DNA of 51,707 bases from Lentisphaerae bacterium GWF2_44_16. GTDB lineage: Bacteria > Verrucomicrobiota > Lentisphaeria > Victivallales > GWF2-45-14. Where the stretch lies: assembly GCA_001803225.1 (NCBI GenBank), contig MHBF01000195.1:1-51707 (forward strand). The letters run 5' to 3'. Below are positions 40,572 through 47,200 of the stretch, in pieces. The notes beneath the pieces are model-generated. The model had not been told where the DNA came from. It did no database searches and worked only from the letters and a program-made list of their open reading frames with translations. The position numbers and the translations under genes are program-made. Every line of letters begins with the position of its first letter. Within the stretch, counting starts at the first letter, position 1.

Positions 40572-41491
40572 CGCCGCCGGCAATAAGCGCGGAAGTTCCC
40601 GAACAGCGCAATATTTTGGATCTGGAAGAAGTTTCCAATGATGCCATCTGGACATTTCTTTCCCATGTCGATCTCAGAACGGACCGGACAGAAAAAACAC
40701 TTCCTGAAATTCTCAAAAAATGGGTATCAAAACATTATCCCATTGGAGATGAAGATTTATTTGCCATGCGGCTGGATATTCTGAGCGATCCGGAAAACAA
40801 TATGTACCTTGAAGAGTGTAATTTTCCCGCTCATCCGGAATGTGTCATAGCCTTTGAGTTTGGCGGCCCCGGGGATTGGGTAATCGGAGAAAAGCTTGCG
40901 GATGCCGAAAAAAATTACCCGGGATTGGGACAATATATTCTCGCGTTGCTCAGAAAATCTCCTCTGGATATTTATACTTTTGATTATGCGTTTGAGACTT
41001 TAAGCGCCCAATATTGGGATAATGGCGCGAGCGAAGAGGAAGTCAAATATGATGATGAACGATATGAAGGCACAATTAAAAAAGCTGATTTTGATGCGGA
41101 AATACCGACCTGGGCTTCCAAGCCGTCCGGGAAAAAATATAAAGGCCCGCTGAGCTTTTATGATGAGCATATCGAAGCCCTGAAAAGCGCGACGCGCCGA
41201 TTTAAAAGCGGCAGGAAAAAGTTCCCGCGCCTTTTACCGGAAGGCGCCATCCCGGGGGCACTTTTATTTTGGAAAGAAATCGACGGTTCGATAATGCAGC
41301 ACATTATTGATGAAGATGCCCGGCAGTATCAGGAGACCACCGGCACGATAGAATCGCCGGGATATTTTTTCATCGGCGGTGAAAATTTCGATTATTCCGG
41401 CTTTGTCCGCCATCTCGAAGCGTATATGGACGCTTGTACCGCGGTAATGGAAATTTTAAAAAAGCTAGAAAATATAAGTAAATTAACATAA
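40451..41491 (+). CDS. PRTRC system protein F-position protein
   Basis: The long frame gives up to 346 residues with LEEVSNDAIWTFLSHVDLRT, HYPIGDEDLFAMRLDILSDP, IAFEFGGPGDWVIGEKLADA and GALLFWKEIDGSIMQHIIDE. By position between C and B, and by size, it is the cassette's protein F; function unknown. The ATG at 40451 has a poorly spaced site and its first 30 residues look unnatural (GGGGITCRSAQG), so the true N-terminus probably comes from the frame starting at 40389 through the A7 run, giving about 367 residues. Confidence 0.6.
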   Translation: MQKRKNNKRTVHGGGGITCRSAQGKKITVENFGGLSGFAITPPAISAEVPEQRNILDLEEVSNDAIWTFLSHVDLRTDRTEKTLPEILKKWVSKHYPIGDEDLFAMRLDILSDPENNMYLEECNFPAHPECVIAFEFGGPGDWVIGEKLADAEKNYPGLGQYILALLRKSPLDIYTFDYAFETLSAQYWDNGASEEEVKYDDERYEGTIKKADFDAEIPTWASKPSGKKYKGPLSFYDEHIEALKSATRRFKSGRKKFPRLLPEGAIPGALLFWKEIDGSIMQHIIDEDARQYQETTGTIESPGYFFIGGENFDYSGFVRHLEAYMDACTAVMEILKKLENISKLT

Positions 41492-41505
41492 AAAAGGATA
41501 AAATC

Positions 41506-42225
41506 ATGGAGATATTGCAAAACAGTGAAATAGTCAAAAGCATGTCTTTGGATTCGGCATTATTGATTTATGGCGTTACGGGCGCAGTTGTGGCTACAAG
41601 ACATTCTGTTAAGAATGGCCGCATAGAACCTGGCCATGTAGTGGATGCCGAGGAAATACATGAGCTTTTCAATGAGGCCCTGAAGGGTGTAAAAAAACAC
41701 GGGACGGAAATAAATTTTGTTCCTAAAAATTTACTCGCGATAGGAAAAGAAAGAATCATCTGGAGATGTCCCGGCAAAAAACGACCGATATTTTTCAAAG
41801 CCATAAATAAAAAACTGAATAAAATCAGCGGAAAAAGCTTTTCTTTTCCGGATCTTGTTTTCAGGGTCAGCGCGGGAAGGCTTTATGTCTATGCCGCCAA
41901 GCGCAAGGACCGCGCGATTGAAGCGAAGAAGCTGTCACTGTATCATGCGCCATTCTACAATATATACGATGACGGGAATGTATGCTTGCCGCATAATATC
42001 ACGCATCCCGGATGTAATATTGATGACATTCCGGATTGGGAAAAACTTTTTTTCGAAAGCAATTTTTCACACGCCGGCGGCGGCACAAAGCTTTGTTTTA
42101 CAGGCGGACATGACGCGTTCTGGTTGAATTATTCAAAGAAAAATTCAAAAAGCTTCCCGGATAGTGTTTTAAAGCCTATGAGAAAAACGTTGAGTACCAT
42201 AGTTAAAAACGGAGAAAAATATTAA
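41506..42225 (+). CDS. PRTRC system protein B, E2-like (Prok-E2_D)
   Basis: The 239-residue protein fits PRTRC protein B: ALLIYGVTGAVVATRHSV, the block RIIWRCPGKKRPIFF, PDLVFRVSAGRLYVYA, and then HAPFYNIYDDGNVCLPHN with H147 and C160. The last motif parallels the HPN...G-x-[IV]-CL active site of ubiquitin-conjugating enzymes, so C160 is the likely thioester cysteine. WEKLFFESNFSHAGGG is also a family block. AAGGA precedes the ATG; the E1-like gene starts one base after the stop. Predicted to carry the protein C tag to its target. Confidence 0.85.
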   Translation: MEILQNSEIVKSMSLDSALLIYGVTGAVVATRHSVKNGRIEPGHVVDAEEIHELFNEALKGVKKHGTEINFVPKNLLAIGKERIIWRCPGKKRPIFFKAINKKLNKISGKSFSFPDLVFRVSAGRLYVYAAKRKDRAIEAKKLSLYHAPFYNIYDDGNVCLPHNITHPGCNIDDIPDWEKLFFESNFSHAGGGTKLCFTGGHDAFWLNYSKKNSKSFPDSVLKPMRKTLSTIVKNGEKY

Positions 42226-42226
42226 G

Positions 42227-42967
42227 ATGAAAATTAAAGAAAAAGCATTTCATAGGACACGGCAGCCTTTATTGTCCGGTTATGTATGTGTTTCATTGGC
42301 CGGTTGCGGCGGCACGGGTTCACAGGTTCTTTCAGGTCTGGCCAGACTTCATTTGTCTATGCGTGCGCTTGGCCATCCGGGCGGCATACATCTTAAAGTC
42401 TTCGATCCAGATAAAGTAACCGCGTCAAACGTCGGCCGCCAGCTTTTTTATCAGGCCGATATTGGCCGCTATAAATCCGATGTGCTTGTCAGTAGAATTA
42501 ATGCCGCGTATGGCTTGGATTGGGATAGCCATCCTGAAAAGTTTCGCAGTTTTGTGGGCGATGATATTACAATCAGTTGCGTTGATTCCCGAGAATCCCG
42601 GCGCGAAATAAAAAAGAATTTGAAAACGAATTCTTCGTATTACGTCGATTGCGGAAATGGCCCTGATTATGGACAGGTATTGATCGGCAAACGCCCAGAC
42701 CTCCCCATGCCCTGGGAAATCCTGCCGGAACTTATCGCGGATGTTCCTGAAGACAACACGCCCAGCTGTTCGCTTGCCGAGGCCCTGGGAGAACAGGAAC
42801 TCTTCATCAATCAGACAGTGGCCACGTATGCCCTGCAGCTGCTTTGGAAAATGTTCCGGCATGGCGGCCTTGATTGCGCCGGATATTTCATCAACCTGAC
42901 AACAGGCCGGACAATGCCGGTTCCGTTAAAAATAATAGAAAAGAAAGCGGAGAAAAAGAGAAAATGA
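42227..42967 (+). CDS. PRTRC system ThiF/E1-like activating enzyme
   Basis: The 246-residue protein has the E1/ThiF Rossmann core: VSLAGCGGTGSQ with GCGGTGS at 26-32, the FDPDKVTASNVGRQLF block (D60, D62, N68, R71), and a late cysteine in NTPSC181SLAEA where E1 enzymes often place the catalytic Cys. The paired CxxC zinc site of MoeB is absent. It should adenylate the C-terminal glycine of protein C and pass it to protein B. Its stop overlaps the next gene's start (ATGA). Confidence 0.88.
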   Translation: MKIKEKAFHRTRQPLLSGYVCVSLAGCGGTGSQVLSGLARLHLSMRALGHPGGIHLKVFDPDKVTASNVGRQLFYQADIGRYKSDVLVSRINAAYGLDWDSHPEKFRSFVGDDITISCVDSRESRREIKKNLKTNSSYYVDCGNGPDYGQVLIGKRPDLPMPWEILPELIADVPEDNTPSCSLAEALGEQELFINQTVATYALQLLWKMFRHGGLDCAGYFINLTTGRTMPVPLKIIEKKAEKKRK

Positions 42968-43167
42968 AAGCCTGGAAAAATTTTATAAAATTAAGGGAAG
43001 CGAACAGGATTTTGAGAAGAAAAAATGCGGCCTATGCGGCGGGATATTTGCGGCTGGCCCAGGAAACAAACCCGGACAACGCGAAGCGGATATTCAAAGA
43101 ATTTGAAACCATCCAGAAGGGTTTGCCGTTGCCGACCGGAGAGATATCAAAAAGGAAAATAGGATGA
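42964..43167 (+). CDS. Small basic helical protein, 67 residues
   Basis: The ATG overlaps the E1-like stop. The product (MKAWKNFIKLREANRILRRK, AAYAAGYLRLAQETNPDNAK) is basic and helical. Coupling to the cassette makes it a possible accessory or substrate, but its position may be incidental. Unknown. Confidence 0.6.
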   Translation: MKAWKNFIKLREANRILRRKNAAYAAGYLRLAQETNPDNAKRIFKEFETIQKGLPLPTGEISKRKIG

Positions 43168-43328
43168 AGCAGAAGTTCATAACACTTGAGGGTCTTATAT
43201 ATCTTGTAATCTTTATCATAGTCATGTTGGCTACATGGTTTGGTATCGACTATCAATTTGAGATATACCAGAAAAAGTACGGCGATAAAATGACGTTCAT
43301 GGAATTCTTATGTGATAGTGGAAAATAA
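43164..43328 (+). CDS. Tiny membrane protein, 54 residues
   Basis: An ATGA overlap with the previous gene and GGAAAATAGG upstream support this start. One membrane helix (GLIYLVIFIIVMLATWFG) is followed by a charged tail. It is again translationally chained to the cassette. Unknown. Confidence 0.6.
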   Translation: MKQKFITLEGLIYLVIFIIVMLATWFGIDYQFEIYQKKYGDKMTFMEFLCDSGK

Positions 43329-43344
43329 ATAAAGGATTAAAAAT

Positions 43345-43959
43345 ATGGAATGTTTCGGCAAAGGAAAGAAAATCAAGAAATGCGGTTCCTGTCTTTATCG
43401 CAAAGCTTGTGCGTATGCTTCAGAAGAAAGCAGGAAAGCGCGGACAGACGATAGGCGCTGGACATCTCAGGGACGGAGCTTTCTCGAATTGGAAAGAGAC
43501 AGTCTTGAAATGCCCGTCGATATCGACAATAAGGAATTATTCACGAAAGACGAAGTGCTTTCCCTGGCGTCTTTTCTTCTGCGCTTTGCGGAGCATGGGA
43601 AAATATCAAAGGCGCTTTCCGCAAAGCTTCAGGGCGCGGAGTCGATCGCCGAGATCGCGCGGCGCGAGGGTGTCAGCCGTCAGGCCGTCCACAAGCGCAT
43701 AGGTGAGGAAATGGCCAAGATTCTAGGATTTAAACAGAGGCGTCTTACAGATTCCGCATTGCTTTCCTTGACACCGCGGGAAATACAGATTATCAAGTTG
43801 CGCCGTGAGGGAAAATCATACAGGCAGATTGCGGAAACTGTAAATTGCTCTAAAACATGGATTATTAAAAGTTACCGGGTAATAGCCTCAAAAATAGGCT
43901 TAAAAGTTACCGATGAAAAATCAGAGAATAAAAAAAGTGAAAAATTTTTGAAGATATAA
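43345..43959 (+). CDS. DNA-binding regulator with two HTH motifs and an N-terminal Cys cluster
   Basis: The 204-residue product has C13-GSC16-LYRKAC22, a possible zinc site, then a sigma-like helix-turn-helix (ESIAEIARREGVSRQAVHKR) near residues 95-118 and a LuxR-like one (LTPREIQIIKLRREGKSYRQ) near 140-165. It resembles phage late-gene regulators with sigma70-region-4-like folds. It stands last in the early row and just before the structural genes, the right place for a late-expression switch. AAAGGA precedes the ATG. Confidence 0.75.
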   Translation: MECFGKGKKIKKCGSCLYRKACAYASEESRKARTDDRRWTSQGRSFLELERDSLEMPVDIDNKELFTKDEVLSLASFLLRFAEHGKISKALSAKLQGAESIAEIARREGVSRQAVHKRIGEEMAKILGFKQRRLTDSALLSLTPREIQIIKLRREGKSYRQIAETVNCSKTWIIKSYRVIASKIGLKVTDEKSENKKSEKFLKI

Positions 43960-43965
43960 AAAAGG

Positions 43966-44004
43966 TCCGGCCGGATGCCATCGCGAAATAGTCTCCGACC
44001 GGAT
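43966..44004. repeat. Paired CCGRCCGGAT repeats after the regulator gene
   Basis: TCCGGCCGGA (43966-43975) is a perfect palindrome, and its core CCGGCCGGAT recurs as CCGACCGGAT at 43995-44004, 28 bases on. Lying just past a DNA-binding regulator gene, these could be its operator sites; that is inference. Confidence 0.4.
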
Positions 44005-44087
44005 TTCACAAACAGCCATATAGACTGAATGCGGTCTTATTCTATATCGGTTGTCAACAAAAGTCAAGGCCGCTGAAGGAATAGAAT

Positions 44088-44248
44088 ATGGACATCAAAA
44101 AAACTGCCCGTGAAATCGACACTACAATCAAGGACTCCCTGAAAGACAATCCGGAGTATTTGGAAATCTACGAGGGCGCAGAGGCGCAGCGCAAAATTGA
44201 AAAGAAGGAAAAGAAAGAGAAAAAAGGAAAGGCCCGGAAAAAAAGTTA
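44088..44248 (+). pseudogene. Small lysine-rich gene broken at an A6 run
   Basis: AAGGA stands eight bases before an ATG at 44088, but that frame ends after 17 codons. One extra A in the A6 run at 44097-44102 would restore a 53-residue basic protein (TAREIDTTIKDSLKDNPEYL ... EKKEKKEKKGKARKKS) with clear coding character that runs to TAA at 44246. Either real slippage, a recent mutation or a sequencing error. Confidence 0.4.
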
Positions 44249-44322
44249 AGCCCCGGAAAGCAAAGAGCCCGTTCGGTTGGTGTTTAGTTTTTGAAAATTG
44301 AGAAATTTTAATCATATTCAAA

Positions 44323-45105
44323 TTAGCAATATTTTAGAATTATTGCAAAAAATAAACTTATTACACCTATCCAAAAACTCCATTTAGAGATTTTAGATGA
44401 ACGTTTTAATTCATGATGGATAGGTCCTATTATCCTGCGATTTATTGCTTCATATACCTGTTCAATATCTCTGGCATCATTAGATGCTATTTGCATATCC
44501 CCTATTAATTCATCTATTAATTTATTATCCATAACTCCATGTGCTTTAACATCGTTAAGTTTTGAGATAACTTCATTAAATTTCTTTTGAATTGGCAATG
44601 GCGCATCTGTTTGTAATGGAATATTTGAATTATTCACAGTAATTGTTGTGGTTGGCGCTTTGTTTAATGGAGGCAGATTTTCAATATCATCATAAGCTTC
44701 TAATTCAACAATATGAAATTCGCTACAAGCCGTATTATGTAATGCAAAAACTCTTATATATCGAAGTTTAATTCCATCTGGTATTTTAAATTCCTGCCAA
44801 CCTTTAACACCTTGATCAGTATTATGTAAGACTTTCCATGTTATATTGTCTTCAGAAATTAATAATGAATATTTATAGGCTCTAGGCTCACGAAGTAGTA
44901 CAGTCTCTTTTCCATCCCAAAGTAAAAATCTAATACAAAAAATTTTATGACATTCTTCTAGATCGATAGTAAAATAGCCAGGAAATTTAATTGCACTATA
45001 ACCATCTTGAGGCCCATAGTTTGTAAAATCTCCATCTGTAATTGCTTTAGGATTTCTTACATTCTTTTCTTCTTCAAGCTTCTTGTGTAATGCGACATTA
45101 CTCAT
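44323..45105 (-). CDS. Discoidin (F5/8 type C)-like domain protein with tail anchor
   Basis: The 260-residue protein has a discoidin-like beta-sandwich in residues about 1-135 (ALHKKLEEEKNVRNPKAITD, FPGYFTIDLEECHKIFCIRF, YKYSLLISEDNITWKVLHNT, LRYIRVFALHNTACSEFHIV), a helical linker with DNKLIDELIGDMQIASNDAR, and a C-terminal membrane helix (WSFWIGVISLFFAIILKY). Without a signal peptide the discoidin part faces the cytoplasm. The gene runs against its neighbours and is AT-rich, so it looks like lysogen cargo. Such domains bind sugars or lipids; here a membrane sensor or exclusion role is only a guess. Confidence 0.7.
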   Translation of the reverse strand: MSNVALHKKLEEEKNVRNPKAITDGDFTNYGPQDGYSAIKFPGYFTIDLEECHKIFCIRFLLWDGKETVLLREPRAYKYSLLISEDNITWKVLHNTDQGVKGWQEFKIPDGIKLRYIRVFALHNTACSEFHIVELEAYDDIENLPPLNKAPTTTITVNNSNIPLQTDAPLPIQKKFNEVISKLNDVKAHGVMDNKLIDELIGDMQIASNDARDIEQVYEAINRRIIGPIHHELKRSSKISKWSFWIGVISLFFAIILKYC

Positions 45106-45238
45106 AATCCCCCTCTTTGCCTCTAATTATTTCAGTATAGAATATATAAATATATGATAATAAAGTGTTAATTCAATTTTCACTTATGATTCTCAGTTGA
45201 CTTCCCGCCTTTCATAAACACAAGATGAAAGGCTTTCA

Positions 45239-45883
45239 ATGAAAATCGTCAACAGGAAAATCAAGGATTTAATCTTTTCCGAGTATAACCCCCGCAAGCT
45301 TACCAACACGCAGTATGAATATCTGAGGAGCTGTCTTGTCCGCTTTGGCATGGTGGACCCGATAATCATAAACATGCACCCGAAACGCAAAAATATCATC
45401 ATCGGCGGCCACCAGCGTTGTAAAATATGGAAAGAACTCAAGCACGATACAATCCCATGCGTTGAATTGAATTTGGATAAGGACATGGAAAAAGAGCTGA
45501 ATGTCAGGCTTAATAAGAATACCGGGGAGTTCGACAAGGATTTGCTCAATAAGCATTTCGATATTGAGAAGCTGCTCGAATGGGGTTTTGTCCTGGGCGA
45601 ACTCGACATCACGCCCCCGGACATTGACGAAATCATTTCCGAAAACAGTTCAATCAATTCCATAGCGGAAGGCGATATCAAGTTTTCTCTGGAGCTCGAC
45701 GAACAAAGTAATTATGTAGTTTTGAAATTCGACAGGGATATCGATTTTCTTCAGATCCAAACCATGCTCGGCCTTGAAAGCGTCTATTCCCGGGATAGCC
45801 GGGGCAAAGCTTCCCAAAAAGGCGTTGGCCGTGTCGTTGATGGAGTCAAGGCCATAGAATTCATTCAGAATGCGAGGGCGTAA
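45239..45883 (+). CDS. ParB-like nuclease-fold protein
   Basis: The 214-residue protein has the ParB N-terminal fold: IKDLIFSEYNPRKLTNTQYE, RFGMVDPIIIN and the IIIGGHQRCKIWKEL box with GGHQR at 56-60. The helix-turn-helix of chromosomal ParB is absent; a C-terminal domain with DEIISENSSINSIAEGDIKF replaces it. ParB-fold proteins next to phage terminases often act on DNA as CTP- or nucleotide-using enzymes or in DNA base modification. Its stop overlaps the glycosyltransferase start by one base (TAATG), so the two are coupled. Confidence 0.82.
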   Translation: MKIVNRKIKDLIFSEYNPRKLTNTQYEYLRSCLVRFGMVDPIIINMHPKRKNIIIGGHQRCKIWKELKHDTIPCVELNLDKDMEKELNVRLNKNTGEFDKDLLNKHFDIEKLLEWGFVLGELDITPPDIDEIISENSSINSIAEGDIKFSLELDEQSNYVVLKFDRDIDFLQIQTMLGLESVYSRDSRGKASQKGVGRVVDGVKAIEFIQNARA

Positions 45884-46617
45884 TGGATATCAGGTTTTTC
45901 GCGCCGTCTTACAAACGCCCCGTAAAAAGCATTACGCAGATACGCTACCCGTTTGTGAAACTGGTCGTAATGGAGTCCGAAGCCGCAAAATACCGCGCCA
46001 ATGGAAATGATATAACAACATGCCCTGACAAGGTACAGGGGAACGTCTGCAGGGTCCGGAATTGGATAATCAAACAGAATTCCGATGCCGATTGCGTGAT
46101 TATCATTGATGACGATTGTTCATACATAGGCCGTTTCACCAGAAGTATCAGGCATAAGCTTTCAGCCGGCGAATTGCTGGAATTTGCCGAACACGCCACC
46201 GTCATGGCCAAAGATATGGGCGTTAAAATCTGGGGATTGAATTGTTTACCCGATAAGCAGATATACAAGGAATATTTACCGTTCTCATTTATCAACTATA
46301 TTGGCAGTCCTTTTACCGCGCATTGCAAAACCGATTTGTTTTTCGATGAAAAATTATCTTTGAAAGAAGATTACGATTTGACCCTTCAACATCTCCACAA
46401 ATACCGCAGAGTTCTACGTTTTAATAAGTATCATTATGAAGTAAAGCAATCCGAACAGTCCGGGGGCTGTGCCGCATACCGGAACCTTGCCGAAGAAAAA
46501 CGCCAGTTCGAAATGCTTCAGAAAAAATGGGGAAGCGTTATAATTCGGCAGGATTCAAGCAGCAAGCGCAGTTTCGATTATAACCCCATCCTTAAAAGCC
46601 CTATCTCAGGGGTTTGA
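45883..46617 (+). CDS. TET-associated-type glycosyltransferase (TAGT-like)
   Basis: The 244-residue protein opens DIRFFAPSYKRPVKSITQIR, then LVVMESEAAKYRA, GNVCRVRNWIIKQ with R59-N60 and CVIIIDDDCSYIGRF with D76-D78, a GT-A fold with a metal-binding DDD motif. This pattern matches the TET/JBP-associated glycosyltransferases proposed to sugar-modify hydroxymethylated bases in phage DNA. The coupled ParB-like gene is a known companion. No TET/JBP oxygenase or other base modifier is visible in the window, so protein glycosylation remains possible. Confidence 0.72.
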   Translation: MDIRFFAPSYKRPVKSITQIRYPFVKLVVMESEAAKYRANGNDITTCPDKVQGNVCRVRNWIIKQNSDADCVIIIDDDCSYIGRFTRSIRHKLSAGELLEFAEHATVMAKDMGVKIWGLNCLPDKQIYKEYLPFSFINYIGSPFTAHCKTDLFFDEKLSLKEDYDLTLQHLHKYRRVLRFNKYHYEVKQSEQSGGCAAYRNLAEEKRQFEMLQKKWGSVIIRQDSSSKRSFDYNPILKSPISGV

Positions 46618-46795
46618 AAAAGAGAGAGATATAATAGGGGGTTCTTAGGGGGAAAGAAAAGAGAGGGGGCGCGGAGTGCCTTTTATTATCTTTGTTCAAC
46701 TTCGTTTACAAAGGGGACGAGTCCCATTTATTCTTTCGCAACGAAGTGAGCGAAAATTATAAAGCCCCCCTCGGGGGTTGACTTCCAGCCCTTAG
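46618..46795. other. Noncoding gap before the terminase with nested inverted repeats
   Basis: No gene is seen. GGGGG occurs three times (46637, 46648, 46665) in a purine-rich tract. ACTTCGTT (46699-46706) and AACGAAGT (46740-46747) form an inverted repeat enclosing the hairpin GGGAC-GA-GTCCC (46714-46725), and CCCCC-CTC-GGGGG follows near 46765-46777. Placed just upstream of the small terminase gene, it is a candidate packaging (cos/pac) or late promoter region; unproven. Confidence 0.45.
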
Positions 46796-47200
46796 ATGAG
46801 TAGAAAAGTTGAACAAGCTGGACGGTTACACATGCGCGCGCGAAAGAAAAGCACATACCCGAAAATAACGAAAGATAATTTCCAAGTTGCCGTCAAGGGC
46901 ACTTACGGAAACCTTACCGCGATTGCAAGCCGCCTGCACGTTTCCCGGACTACCGTTTATGCCTTTCTCGAAAACAACGCCGATATGAAAGCCCTGCTTG
47001 AGGAGACCAAGGAAAGCTTCGACGATATAGCGGAAAGCATTTTGCAAAAGAAAATCATCGAGGGCGATACCCGGATGCTTGAATTTTACGCCAGAACGAA
47101 GATGAAGCACCGCGGCTATCACGAAAGCATAGACGTGAATATGGGTGAAACGCCTGAATTCAAGGTAACTTTCTCGGACGGTTCAGACGATGGAAATTAA
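46796..47200 (+). CDS. Terminase small subunit-like protein
   Basis: The 134-residue product has a helix-turn-helix (GNLTAIASRLHVSRTTVYAF) and the following helical block (LLEETKESFDDIAESILQKK ... ARTKMKHRGYHE) typical of small terminase-like DNA-binding proteins that recognise packaging sites. It overlaps the large terminase by 11 bases. The start is unsure: an ATG at 46832 gives a better-looking N-terminus, and neither has a strong ribosome site. Confidence 0.72.
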   Translation: MSRKVEQAGRLHMRARKKSTYPKITKDNFQVAVKGTYGNLTAIASRLHVSRTTVYAFLENNADMKALLEETKESFDDIAESILQKKIIEGDTRMLEFYARTKMKHRGYHESIDVNMGETPEFKVTFSDGSDDGN

